Below are positions 18,701 through 26,134 of a stretch of DNA of 64,000 bases, piece after piece. The stretch spans positions 186,001 through 250,000 of the forward strand of contig CAWEZC010000004.1 of NCBI GenBank assembly GCA_963813495.1, given 5' to 3'. The stretch comes from JACVRW01 sp963813495 (GTDB taxonomy: Bacteria; Actinomycetota; Thermoleophilia; Solirubrobacterales; Thermoleophilaceae). Under the pieces are notes generated by a model. The model was given only the letters and a program-made list of their open reading frames with translations. It was not told where the DNA came from and searched no databases. Numbering within the stretch: the stretch's first letter is position 1; every line of letters begins with the position of its first letter. The position numbers and the translations under genes were made by a program.

Positions 18701-19511
18701 CCCTGGTCGCGAGGCGGCTCATGGGTGCGGGGCTGGGGCGCTCGTAGCTGGCGTCGAGCGCGGGGTCCTGGCGCAGGATTTGCTCCTGCAGCCGCTGCAG
18801 CATCGGCCCGGGCGCGATCCCGAGCTGCTCGTCGAGCGTCCGGTGGGCGGCCCGGTAGGCCTCGAGCGCGCCCGCCTGCCGGCCGGTGCGATAGAGCATC
18901 AGCATCAGCTGCGCCCGCAGGCGCTCACGCAATGGGTTGGCGCTCACAAGCGATTCGAGCTCTCCGGCTAGGTCCGCCTGCGCGCCGAGCGCGAGGTCGG
19001 CCTCGATTCGCTCCTCCAGCGCCGTGAGGCGCGACTCCTCCAAACGCGCGATCTCTGCCTGTGCGAACGGCTCGTAGACGAAGTCGGCGAGGGCGGGCCC
19101 GCGCCACAGCGAAAGCGCCTCCCGCAGCAGCGCACCAGCAGTCGCCGCATCGCCGCCCGCTCTGGCTGCGCTCCCTTCGCCCAGGAGCCGCTCGAAGCGC
19201 TGCGAATCGAGTTGATCGGGGCCGATCTCGAGCATGTAGCCGGGCGAGCGGGTCAGCAGCACGCTGCCCTCCTCGCCGCGGGAGCGCTCGGGATCGAACA
19301 GCTTGCGCAGCTGGGCGACATAGACCTGGAGCGCCGCCCTCGCCCTTGTCGGCGGGCGGCTCCACAGCTCCTCCGCGAGGCGATCGCCGGAGACGATCTC
19401 GCCCGCGTGAAGCAGCAGGATCGCGAGGACGGCCTTCGGCTTCGCGCCTGCGAGCGGGAGCGTCCGACCTCCGTCGGACACCCCGAACGCTCCGAGGATC
19501 CTGAACTCCAT
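15729..19511 (-). CDS. SARP (AfsR/BTAD) family regulator with cyclase-like, ATPase and TPR domains
   Basis: A 1260-residue regulator. An OmpR-type winged helix fills about 1-95 (MEFRILGAFGVSDGG... AEELWSRPP), then a BTAD domain to about 250. About 274-415 resembles a class III nucleotide cyclase, but the first metal Asp is gone (TVMVAGRTARAG in place of the usual LFADLVGFT), so it is probably not catalytic. A STAND/AAA ATPase follows with P-loop GPAGIGKT at 476-483 and LVEDVHWAE as Walker B, then a TPR-like tail. The ATG at 19511 matches the SARP N-terminus; longer readings add junk. Direct repeats with 11-bp phase lie in the divergent promoter region, the expected SARP site. Likely targets are the gene itself and the divergent secreted protein. 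Confidence 0.9.
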   Translation of the reverse strand: MEFRILGAFGVSDGGRTLPLAGAKPKAVLAILLLHAGEIVSGDRLAEELWSRPPTRARAALQVYVAQLRKLFDPERSRGEEGSVLLTRSPGYMLEIGPDQLDSQRFERLLGEGSAARAGGDAATAGALLREALSLWRGPALADFVYEPFAQAEIARLEESRLTALEERIEADLALGAQADLAGELESLVSANPLRERLRAQLMLMLYRTGRQAGALEAYRAAHRTLDEQLGIAPGPMLQRLQEQILRQDPALDASYERPSPAPMSRLATRGARKTVTVMVAGRTARAGLDPEALQRVHVRHREAASGAIERHGGAVESVLADRVVGVFGIPRVHEDDPLRAARAAVELLGEAGPTDPTDDAQTRIGIATGEVVTSESDALAGEPLAIAAALEDVARTGQVLLADATRRLLGDRARAEPDGRRHGAWRLLELVPAPPPFSRLPPAPIVGRQAELAKLRGALQGATREQAVRMVTLIGPAGIGKTRLAEEFVLGLADEATVMAGRCAAYGQGITFWPLREIVSRLKAAAPLRDLLADDADAVLVERLVTEAIGLTESASSLEEIFWAFRRLFEATARERPLVVLVEDVHWAEPALLDFVDYLAERGRGRMLLLCMARPELLEGRPGWGEEKRNLTPLVLGPLSAAESAQLVDNIAAAIPDPTRARVLETAQGNPLFLEQMLAMLAEGAASEREALLPPTIQAVLAARLDRLGPGEHAAIDTAAVMGKEFPESAVAALLPMEARPHTARHIEALVDKELLDPGRSPLGEGPAFRFRHVLIQQAAYRMIPKGQRATLHEHAADWLESSIGDGTPEHAEQAGRHLEQAYRYRAELGELTDGDRDLASRAAALLAIAGRRAFGRGDMPAAANLLGRSVSLHDSEEAAARELLPDLGYALFEIGELEQASSVLSKAAQQGRAYGDRGLESNAAVKLAHARMYTDPEGMDGDDLVSDAKRAIDVLDELGDQLGLARACALLGEALWTQGKMAAAAEASARAAEYAHRAGSSRDESWGHGAMAMALLWGPMPAAEATRRTERLLRDVAGNLVLEANLSGFLACHEAMTGRFEEAREHIAESCERLRDLGLIWQLGVQQLLRGHIELFAGAPVASERHMREAKESFIAIGDRWFLSTALVDLPRPVYVQGRYDDAWSLVEDIDHVPATADVEWRIKRQGVHACLLARAGRFEEAEDWAREGVSIAAKTDQLWFHADVLMDLVEVLRLARRPREAAEAAGEALALYTRKGIAPYERRARSALEACRTEAAP

Positions 19512-19565
19512 CGGGCTCGTCCCGGACGCTACCTCCCCGCGGCCGTCGGCGCCAGTGCGATGTCC

Positions 19566-19605
19566 TTTGGCGGAAATTTGGCGGGTTCGTGCACGCTCCG
19601 CCAAA
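19566..19605. promoter_or_regulatory. Probable SARP operator: 11-bp-phased direct repeats plus inverted copy
   Basis: TTTGGCGG occurs at 19566-19573 and again at 19577-19584, an exact 11-bp step, and its inverse CCGCCAAA at 19598-19605. SARP proteins are known to bind tandem heptamers in 11-bp register. The site lies between the divergent starts at 19511 and 19625, so it could control both. Confidence 0.6.
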
Positions 19606-19624
19606 TCACGGACGGAGGACTCGC

Positions 19625-19930
19625 ATGAGGATCACGCGACGCACACGGGCAGCGGTGGGCACGCTGCTGCTGACGGCAGCAGTAGCCGCGACTCCCGCCC
19701 TCGCGGCGGACGATGAGAGCGGCGGCGTCGTGCTGCGCCGGGACGGCTCCAAGGCGGTGCAAGTGGTGACCGTGCCCGAGCAGTCCCCGCGGGCCGACGG
19801 GTTCGACGGGGGCGATGCGGGAATCGGCGCCGGCGCAGGGGTGGCAGCGCTACTGCTCGCCGCCCTGGGCGCGCACGCCGTCCGGAGCCGTCACGCGGGT
19901 CGCTCTCCGCTGGCCGCCCCCGGGAGCTGA
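19625..19930 (+). CDS. Small secreted/membrane-anchored protein
   Basis: A 101-residue protein starting MRITRRTRAAVGTLLLTAA and ending its signal peptide at about ATPALA-ADD. A short Ser/Gly/Asp-rich segment follows, then a second hydrophobic helix near 75-92 (GAGVAALLLAALGAH) and a basic tail, like a sorting-type anchor although no LPxTG is present. GGAGG at 19613-19617 supports the ATG. It is divergent from the SARP gene and shares its control region, so it may be a SARP target. I recognise no family. Confidence 0.7.
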   Translation: MRITRRTRAAVGTLLLTAAVAATPALAADDESGGVVLRRDGSKAVQVVTVPEQSPRADGFDGGDAGIGAGAGVAALLLAALGAHAVRSRHAGRSPLAAPGS

Positions 19931-20031
19931 CTCAAAATAGCCATGACCGAGCGGACACCGGGATGCGCCGACTTGTGCCGAGGCGGTTGTCCTGGCCGCT
20001 TGGCGTAGCCGATGGCAGATCGGGATTTCGG

Positions 20032-20153
20032 GGCGCCCTGCTCGAGCAGGTCGATCGCGCGGGTGTTCATCCTCCGGTTACCGGCGGTTCATCAGCACCG
20101 CCACGACTCGGCCCACGGGGCCAGACGGTTGCGCGAGCTGGCGCGAGACCAGT
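20032..20153 (-). pseudogene. Frameshifted N-terminus of a SAM-dependent methyltransferase
   Basis: On the minus strand the frame reads RQLAQPSGPVGRVVAVLMNRR and then hits TAA. Removing one base (20080) restores NRRMNTRAIDLLEQGAP, the usual continuation of the N-terminal helix of a class I methyltransferase (PSGxxGRxVxxLMNRxNRxMN...AIDLL). The glycine-rich SAM motif that should follow is missing. So the gene lost its body and gained one base. Confidence 0.5.
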
Positions 20154-20568
20154 CGCCGCCGGCGGCTAATCACAGCAGCGGTCGTCGTTGGCGTGGATGG
20201 CGGCGGCGGTCGTTGCAGCGGCCCTCGCCCCGCCACGCTTCGCGGCCTTCGCTGACCGCCGGCGCGGCGATCAGCAGCCCGGTCTCGTCCGGCTGCGGGC
20301 GGTCGTCCGGAGTGCTGCTGGAGATCTCGACGATCGCTCCGAGTCGCGGTCGGTTCCGAGCTACGCGACCCTGGCGCCGCCGACGATCCCAAGTTGCAGC
20401 GTGTCGTTTGAAGACAGGCTCGCGCATCGGCCTACGGCCCGGTTGACTCGGCCTCAAGCCGCTCCTGCGGTCGTCCCGGCGCCTCATGAAGCTCCGATGA
20501 GCCTCTCATCGCCGGCTCATCGGCTGCGGAGAGCCTTGCGGTCTTAGACCACCGGAAGGGCGTGACAC
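20154..20568. other. No gene seen upstream of the DHA2 pump gene
   Basis: Several open frames cross this region but all are Arg/Pro-rich and lack motifs or ribosome sites. The promoter of the following pump gene must lie here; no clear -35/-10 pair or operator stands out. Confidence 0.45.
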
Positions 20569-22047
20569 ATGAGCATCGATACCCCTGTTCCTGACACCGC
20601 GGACCGGCTCGATCCCGCCCTGCTGAAGCTCGCAGGAGTCGTCCTGGTCGGGGCGGCCGCAGTTCAGCTCGACATCACGATCACCAACGTGGCGATCGAC
20701 ACCCTCGGTCGCGAGCTGCATGCCGGACTGTCAACGATCCAGTGGGTCTCTACTGGCTACCTCCTGGCGCTCGCGATGGTCATCCCGATAACCGGCTGGG
20801 CGGTGGACCGCTTCGGCAGCAAGCAGATGTGGCTGCTGTCGCTGATGCTGTTTCTCGCCGGCTCTGTGCTGTGCGGCATCGCTTGGTCGTCCGGCAGCCT
20901 GATCGCGTTCCGGGTGGTGCAGGGCATCGGCGGAGGGATGACGCTGCCGCTGATTCAGACGATCCTCGCCCAGGCGGCCGGACCACGGCGGCTGGGCCGG
21001 CTCACAGCGGCAATCGCCGTTCCGGCGCTGGTAGCACCGATCGTGGGGCCGGTGATCGGCGGTCTCATCCTCGACAGCCTCAGCTGGCGCTGGATCTTCT
21101 TCATCAACGTCCCCGTGTGCGCGCTCGCGCTGCTGCTGGCCTGGCGCTACATGCCCGAGTCGGCCGAGCGCGGGGAGCACCCGCTCGACGTCCTCGGGCT
21201 CGCCCTGCTGTCGCCGGGGTTGGCGGCGATCGTGTACGGCTTCTCCGAGGCAGGAGTCCAGAGCGGGTTCGGAGAGGCCCAGGTGGTCGTCCCCCTCGCG
21301 GTCGGCGTGACGCTGCTGGCGGCCTTCTCGGTGCACGCACTGCGGACCAAGATCGAGCCGCTGATCGACCTGCGTCTCTTCCGGTCGCGTTCGTTCACGG
21401 CCTCGGCCGGCCTGGTGTTCCTCGCGGGGCTCTCGATCTTCGGAGCAATGCTCCTCCTGCCGCTCTACTACCAGCAGGCGCGCGGGCAGAGCGCACTCGA
21501 CGCCGGCCTGCTGCTAGCCCCGCAGGGGCTCGGGATGATGCTCGCCTTGCCCATCGCCGGCACGCTCACCGACCGGGTCAGCCCGCGGCCCATCGTGTTC
21601 GCCGGCATGCTGCTCGCCACCCTGGGAACGATTCCCTACGCCCAGGTCGGCCCCGGGACGAGTGAGCTGGCGCTCGGGGCCTCGCTGGTGGTCCGAGGCG
21701 CCGGGCTCGGCGCCGTGTTCGTGCCGGCGATGACCGTCGCCTATCGCGGATTGCGCAGCGAGGCGATCCCGCGAGCAACCAGCACGGTGAGGATCTTCCA
21801 GCAGGTGGGGGCCTCGTTCGGCACCGCGGTGCTCGCCGTGATCCTCCAGAACCAGACCGCGGCACACGCCGCGGCCGGCAGCGCCGGGCTGGCCACTGCT
21901 TTCGGCCACACCTTCTGGTGGACGGTCGGCTTCACAGCGCTCCTCTTTGTCCCGGCCCTGCTCCTGCCCCACGGACGACCCGAGCCGGTCAGCGAGAGTG
22001 AGACCGACCAGGGACCCCCCGCGACCGCGCGAGCGGCGGCTGCCTGA
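20569..22047 (+). CDS. MFS transporter, DHA2 (EmrB/QacA) family
   Basis: A 492-residue drug:proton antiporter-type protein with about 14 predicted membrane helices. The first helix region reads QLDITITNVAIDTL, and the motif A loop is GWAVDRFGSKQMWL; motif C is around VGPVIGGLI. The N-terminal cytosolic tail is about 20 residues. ATG at 20569, with a moderate purine-rich site GGAAGGG upstream. Single gene; no regulator is adjacent apart from the SDR on the other strand. Family members export drugs, dyes or toxic metabolites. Confidence 0.9.
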   Translation: MSIDTPVPDTADRLDPALLKLAGVVLVGAAAVQLDITITNVAIDTLGRELHAGLSTIQWVSTGYLLALAMVIPITGWAVDRFGSKQMWLLSLMLFLAGSVLCGIAWSSGSLIAFRVVQGIGGGMTLPLIQTILAQAAGPRRLGRLTAAIAVPALVAPIVGPVIGGLILDSLSWRWIFFINVPVCALALLLAWRYMPESAERGEHPLDVLGLALLSPGLAAIVYGFSEAGVQSGFGEAQVVVPLAVGVTLLAAFSVHALRTKIEPLIDLRLFRSRSFTASAGLVFLAGLSIFGAMLLLPLYYQQARGQSALDAGLLLAPQGLGMMLALPIAGTLTDRVSPRPIVFAGMLLATLGTIPYAQVGPGTSELALGASLVVRGAGLGAVFVPAMTVAYRGLRSEAIPRATSTVRIFQQVGASFGTAVLAVILQNQTAAHAAAGSAGLATAFGHTFWWTVGFTALLFVPALLLPHGRPEPVSESETDQGPPATARAAAA

Positions 22048-22836
22048 TCAGTCCGCAATGCTGCCGGCGCTGAGGTTGACGACGGTTGCGGTCATGGCAC
22101 CGGCGCGGTCGGAGGCGATGAAGGCGGCAGTGTCGGCGACCTCGGCGAGGGTCGGGAGCCGCTTGAGCAGTGTGCGCTGTTCGAGGATTTCCTGGAACTG
22201 GGCGGGCGTGACACCGGCGGCCGGGCCGGCCGTGGCGAAGTTCTCCTCGATGAGCGGGGTCTCCGGGATCGCGTGGGGGCGCAGGCAGACCACCCGGACG
22301 CCGGCTGGTCCCACCTCGAGAGCCAGGGAACGCGAGAACGCCTCAACGGCCGCCCAGGCCGGTGCACTCCCGCCGATCAGGTTGGCCGGCATCCGGCCGG
22401 GAACGGCTGTCAGCGTCACGATCACACCCGAGCCCTGACGGCTCATATGCCGGGCGGCGGCGGTCGCCGTGATGAAGTTGGAGCCGGTGTAGAAGGCGAT
22501 GGGGCGGGCGAAGGCGTCGCTGGCCAGCGCCGTCAGGGGTTTGCGGTGGGGCGCGGGGCCCGGGCCGATGGCGTTGAACGAGATGTCAACACCTCCAGCT
22601 CTCTCGACCACGGTGTTGAGGTGATCCTCCACGGCTCTCTCGTCAAGAGCGTCAACCTGTGCCGTTTCAGCGACGCCGCCGCCGGCAACGATTTCCTTGG
22701 CGACAGCATCGACCTTCGCGACGTTGCGTCCTGTCAGGAGAAGCCCTGCCCCCTCGCGTGCGAAAGCCCGGGCGACGGCGCCGCCAATCGCGCCCCCCGC
22801 CGCATAGATCACGGCGGTTTTGTCTTCAAGCAGCAT
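22048..22836 (-). CDS. SDR family protein lacking the canonical YxxxK pair
   Basis: A 262-residue Rossmann-fold protein of the short-chain dehydrogenase/reductase superfamily. The nucleotide site is YAAGGAIGGAVARAF, and FNAIGPGP takes the place of NNAG. Where YxxxK should lie, the sequence reads GGSAPAWAAVEAF, so neither the catalytic Tyr nor Lys is present. It is thus an atypical SDR: perhaps a binding or non-classical reductase. The ATG at 22836 has GGAGGA at 22841-22846; upstream in-frame starts overlap this site and are less likely. It is divergent from the ECF sigma gene, with a 149-base shared control region. Confidence 0.85.
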   Translation of the reverse strand: MLLEDKTAVIYAAGGAIGGAVARAFAREGAGLLLTGRNVAKVDAVAKEIVAGGGVAETAQVDALDERAVEDHLNTVVERAGGVDISFNAIGPGPAPHRKPLTALASDAFARPIAFYTGSNFITATAAARHMSRQGSGVIVTLTAVPGRMPANLIGGSAPAWAAVEAFSRSLALEVGPAGVRVVCLRPHAIPETPLIEENFATAGPAAGVTPAQFQEILEQRTLLKRLPTLAEVADTAAFIASDRAGAMTATVVNLSAGSIAD

Positions 22837-22985
22837 CTCGTCCTCCATCAGCACTGTGTCGAATCGGTGATCATTGCCAGTTGAGACACCGCCGGGGTCG
22901 ATAACGCAACGGCCGATCCATTCCGGGACGAGCTGGTGTCATTACCGGTGATGACGGCGAACGGCCAAGCCGATGCGAGGAGCTC

Positions 22986-24008
22986 GTGCCGGACGATGCG
23001 CTAGGCGAGGCCACGCTTGTGCGGGCGCGCGCGGGCGACGAGGAGGCCTTTCGCGAGCTCACCGACCCCCACCGGCGCGAGCTTCAGCTGCATTGCTACC
23101 GGATCCTCGGCACGATGCAGGACGCCGAGGACCTGGTGCAGGAGACGTTGTTGGCGGCGTGGCGGGGCCTGGAAGCGTTCGAGGGCCGCGCTTCGGTGCG
23201 CACCTGGCTGTACCAAATCGCGACCAACCGCTGCCTGAACGCGCTACGCGCCAGATCGCGGCGCCCACGGGAGGTACCGGCGATGGCCCAGCCGCTCGAG
23301 CCCACACGCCGGACGGAGCCGGTCTGGCTCGAGCCCTATCCCGACGTTCTCCTGGACGACATCCCGGACCGCACACCGGGGCTCGCGACACGCTACGAGG
23401 CCAGGGAGTCGACGGAGCTTGCCTTCATCGTCGGCCTCCAGCACCTGCCGCCCCGCCAGCGTGCGGCGCTCGTGCTGCGCGACGTGCTCGGCTTCCGCAC
23501 CGCGGAGGTCGCGGAGATGCTCGACACGGGTGAGGCCTCGGTCAAGGGTGCGCTGCAGCGCGCTCGGGCGACGCTCCAAGAGCGGCTGCCGGCCGCCGAC
23601 CGCGACCGGGCGCCACGGCCGAACTCCGCCCGCGAGCGAGAGCTCGCCGGGCGATTTGCCGACGCCGTCGAAAGCGGCGACACCGACGAGATCGTCGCCC
23701 TGCTCACCGGCGACGCGCTGCTGACGATGCCGCCCCAGCCGCTCGAGTACCAGGGGCATGAGGCGATCGCTGCCTTCCTGCGGCACCGGGCCGAGCTGCG
23801 CGGCGCGGCGCTGCGCGTCGTCGCGACGCGGGCCAACACCCAGCCGGCCTTCGGCTGCTACCTACCGGACGGGCAGGCTGCGATCGCCCGCCCCTACGGG
23901 CTGATCGTGCTGACGCTCGAGGGCGACGCGATCGCCGCCATCACCTGGTTCGCCGACACCGGCGTCTTCCGCCATTTCGGGCTTCCACGGATAATCCCGA
24001 GCCCCTGA
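22986..24008 (+). CDS. ECF sigma factor with C-terminal SnoaL-like domain
   Basis: A 340-residue RNA polymerase sigma-70 factor of the ECF class. Region 2 is about 10-80 (LQLHCYRILGTMQDAEDLVQ), region 4 about 145-205 (LPPRQRAALVLRDVLGF... EVAEMLDTGEASVKGALQRAR). From about 215 to 340 it has a SnoaL/NTF2-like domain (LAGRFADAVESGDTDEIVALL ... WFADTGVFRHFGLP). ECF groups with such tails usually have no membrane anti-sigma factor; the extra domain controls activity. None is encoded next to it here. The GTG at 22986 follows GCGAGGAGC. The divergent SDR gene is a natural candidate target, since such sigma factors often sit beside oxidoreductases. Confidence 0.92.
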   Translation: MPDDALGEATLVRARAGDEEAFRELTDPHRRELQLHCYRILGTMQDAEDLVQETLLAAWRGLEAFEGRASVRTWLYQIATNRCLNALRARSRRPREVPAMAQPLEPTRRTEPVWLEPYPDVLLDDIPDRTPGLATRYEARESTELAFIVGLQHLPPRQRAALVLRDVLGFRTAEVAEMLDTGEASVKGALQRARATLQERLPAADRDRAPRPNSARERELAGRFADAVESGDTDEIVALLTGDALLTMPPQPLEYQGHEAIAAFLRHRAELRGAALRVVATRANTQPAFGCYLPDGQAAIARPYGLIVLTLEGDAIAAITWFADTGVFRHFGLPRIIPSP

Positions 24009-24033
24009 GCCGCTCAAGCGAGCAGTGCGACGG

Positions 24034-24336
24034 CTATCGCGCGGCGTAGTCGATCTCGAGGAAGTCGTTCACATCGGCCAGCCAGCGCTCGTGCACGAAG
24101 CGGACATGGTCCGGGTGATCGTTGTAGCTCTCGTACGCAGGTCGGTCTGCGAACTCCATCGAGATCCCGAAGCGGTAGGAATTCTTCGGGCTGACCTCCG
24201 CCAGCAGCTCGAACGCCTCCACCCCCGGAATGTTCGCGAGCCGCTCAGCCGCCTCGAGGAAATCGGTTTCGGCCTCGGAGCCCGACGGGTGGGCGAGCGT
24301 GAACACGACCGTATGCCGGATGCGCTGCGCGTCCAT
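24034..24336 (-). CDS. Dabb (stress-responsive A/B barrel) domain protein
   Basis: A 100-residue protein with the Dabb pattern: RIRHTVVFTLAHPSGSEAETDFL at the start, then GVEAFELLAEVSPKNSYRFGISMEF, YNDHPDHVRFVHERW and a closing FLEIDY. These are dimeric ferredoxin-like barrels; some act in polyketide or olivetolic acid cyclisation, most have no known role. ATG at 24336. It is convergent with the ECF sigma gene, 25 bases apart, and divergent from the molybdenum hydroxylase operon. Confidence 0.88.
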   Translation of the reverse strand: MDAQRIRHTVVFTLAHPSGSEAETDFLEAAERLANIPGVEAFELLAEVSPKNSYRFGISMEFADRPAYESYNDHPDHVRFVHERWLADVNDFLEIDYAAR

Positions 24337-24379
24337 TCGGAGAGGCTACTGGCGCCGCCGCGAATGGATCCCGACGCCC

Positions 24380-24408
24380 TTGCCATCCGCCCGGGCCTCG
24401 GTTACTGT
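24380..24408 (+). promoter_or_regulatory. Candidate sigma-70 promoter of the molybdenum hydroxylase operon
   Basis: TTGCCA (24380-24385), 17 bases, TACTGT (24403-24408). Transcription would start near 24415, just before the palindrome at 24422, a layout that suits repression by a protein bound there. Confidence 0.45.
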
Positions 24409-24421
24409 CCAGCCGGGCACC

Positions 24422-24436
24422 AGTGGTCCGACCACT
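24422..24436. promoter_or_regulatory. Operator palindrome AGTGGTCCGACCACT (GntR/FadR-type)
   Basis: A perfect 7+1+7 palindrome. FCD-type GntR regulators (FadR subfamily) are known to bind TGGTCnGACCA-like sites. A sister site (AGTGGCCTGGCCACT) precedes the cupin-monooxygenase-GntR operon at 33717-33731, which points to the GntR protein at 32238-32966 as the ligand. Confidence 0.7.
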
Positions 24437-24482
24437 TGGCCAGTTAGAGAGAAGGGAGCCGTGTGGAGGGGTGGGAGCACGC

Positions 24483-25286
24483 GTGAGGCTTGCGCGAATC
24501 CGAATGAACGGTGGCGCTGCCGTAGCGGCGGTCGAGCGCGACGGCGAGCTCTACCCGCTGGACCACGACATGTCCGCCCTGCTCGCGGGCGAGACTGCCG
24601 TGCCTGCGCCCGACCCCGTAAGCGACCCCACGCGCCTGGCGCCCGTCGCGCCGGGCAAGGTCGTCGCCATCGGCCTCAACTACCTCGATCACATCCGCGA
24701 GTCCGGCCTCGAGCCACCCAAGCAGCCGCTGGTCTTCGCGAAGTTCCCATCGAGCGTGGTGGGGCCCGGCGACGAGATCCGCCTGCCGCTCGAGCTGACA
24801 CAGCGCGTCGACTGGGAGGTCGAGCTCGCGGTGGTCATCGGCCGGCGGGCCGTCAAGGTCGCGCCTGAGGACGCACTCTCGCATGTCTTCGGCTACACGG
24901 TGGCCAACGACGTCTCCGCGCGCGACCTTCAATTTGCAGACGGCCAGTGGGTACGGGGCAAGAGCCTCGACACGTTCTGTCCGCTTGGCCCCGTCGTGGT
25001 CACGGCCAACGACATCCCGGACCCTCAGGCCCTGCGCCTGGTCTGCCGCGTCAACGGCGAGGCGGTGCAGGACGCAACCACCGATCTGATGGTGTTCGGC
25101 GTGGCCGAGCTGATCAGTCACTGCTCTCACGGCTTCACGCTCGAGCCCGGAGACGTCCTGCTCACGGGCACGCCCTGGGGCTGTGGCGAGTTCATGGACC
25201 CCAAGCGCTCCCTGACGCCCGGGGACGTCGTGGAGTGCGAGATCGACGGCATCGGTACGTTGCGTAATCCCGTCGTGGCCGGCTAG
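24483..25286 (+). CDS. Fumarylacetoacetate hydrolase (FAH) family protein
   Basis: A 267-residue FAH-fold enzyme. KVVAIGLNYLDHIRESG and QPLVFAKFPSSVVGPGD open the catalytic domain, DWEVELAVVIGR supplies metal-binding acids, and NDVSARDLQF and LLTGTPWG follow. The family cleaves C-C bonds next to carbonyls or decarboxylates/tautomerises keto acids with a divalent metal (fumarylpyruvate, oxalocrotonate or acylpyruvate substrates). As first gene of the operon that encodes a molybdenum hydroxylase, it may act on a ring-cleavage product downstream of ring hydroxylation. The GTG at 24483 with GGGAG nearby is preferred over an earlier in-frame GTG that would overlap the operator. Stop to next ribosome site is nearly immediate. 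Confidence 0.9.
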   Translation: MRLARIRMNGGAAVAAVERDGELYPLDHDMSALLAGETAVPAPDPVSDPTRLAPVAPGKVVAIGLNYLDHIRESGLEPPKQPLVFAKFPSSVVGPGDEIRLPLELTQRVDWEVELAVVIGRRAVKVAPEDALSHVFGYTVANDVSARDLQFADGQWVRGKSLDTFCPLGPVVVTANDIPDPQALRLVCRVNGEAVQDATTDLMVFGVAELISHCSHGFTLEPGDVLLTGTPWGCGEFMDPKRSLTPGDVVECEIDGIGTLRNPVVAG

Positions 25287-25303
25287 GAGGAGGAGACCCG
25301 CCA

Positions 25304-26134
25304 GTGGCACCAACCGTTGAGCTACCCGAGTCCGTGGCCGAGGTCGTCGCCACGCTCGGTCACGACGATGTCGTGATCGCCGGCGGCACCGAGGTCATGC
25401 CGCGCGTTACGACGCGCGCAACGCGTGTGACCCGCCTGGTCAGCCTGCGCCACGCCGGCCTCTCGGGCATCGAGGTGCACGACGGCCGAGCCGCCATCGG
25501 CGCTGCGACGACGCTGGCGCAGGTCGGCCGCGATGAGCGCCTGGCAGTGCTCGGGCCGGTGGTCGAGTCGATCGCCTCGCCCACGATTCGCAATCTCGCC
25601 ACGGTGGGCGGCAACCTGTTCGTCGAGCAGCCCTACGGCGATTTCGCGGTCGCGCTGCTGGCGCTGGACGCGGAGGTCGACGTGACCGGGCCCCGGGAGA
25701 CCGCCAGCCGGCCCGTCGCCGACGTGCTCGGCGGGGGCCTGACTCGCGCCGAGGTGGTCACCGCCGTCGCCTTCGACGTACCCGAGCCGGGCGACTGGTT
25801 CTACACGAAGGCCATGCGCCGGCGCCAGAACTCGGCGTCGATCGTCACCGTCGCCGCCGTGGTGGAGGTCGAGGGCGGGACGGTTGCCTCGCTGCGGATC
25901 GCGCTTGGCGGCGCGGGCTCCCGGCCGGTGCGCGCCGCCAGTGCCGAGGCGGCGCTGGCCGGTCGCCCCTTCGACCTTGCGCACGTCGACGCCGCCGCAA
26001 ATGCGGCCGTGGAGGACGCCGCACCGTTTGACGATGCCTACGCGAGCGCCTGGTATCGCCGGCGCGTCCTGCCCGTCCACATCCGCCGGGCCCTGCTCGC
26101 TGACGCGGCCGAACCGAACGAGGAGAGCCGATGA
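25304..26134 (+). CDS. FAD-binding subunit of a molybdenum hydroxylase (CoxM/XdhB-type)
   Basis: A 276-residue medium subunit. The two FAD-binding motifs of the family are seen: DVVIAGGTEVMPRV near 25-40 and IRNLATVGGNLFV near 95-107. The subunit takes electrons from the 2Fe-2S protein and passes them to NAD, quinone or another acceptor. GTG at 25304 follows a long AGGAGGAGGAG. Its stop overlaps the start of the iron-sulfur subunit by four bases (ATGA). Compared with the form I CoxM at 53914, the AGGHS motif here is AGGTE, as in XdhB-like and other non-CO enzymes. Confidence 0.9.
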   Translation: MAPTVELPESVAEVVATLGHDDVVIAGGTEVMPRVTTRATRVTRLVSLRHAGLSGIEVHDGRAAIGAATTLAQVGRDERLAVLGPVVESIASPTIRNLATVGGNLFVEQPYGDFAVALLALDAEVDVTGPRETASRPVADVLGGGLTRAEVVTAVAFDVPEPGDWFYTKAMRRRQNSASIVTVAAVVEVEGGTVASLRIALGGAGSRPVRAASAEAALAGRPFDLAHVDAAANAAVEDAAPFDDAYASAWYRRRVLPVHIRRALLADAAEPNEESR

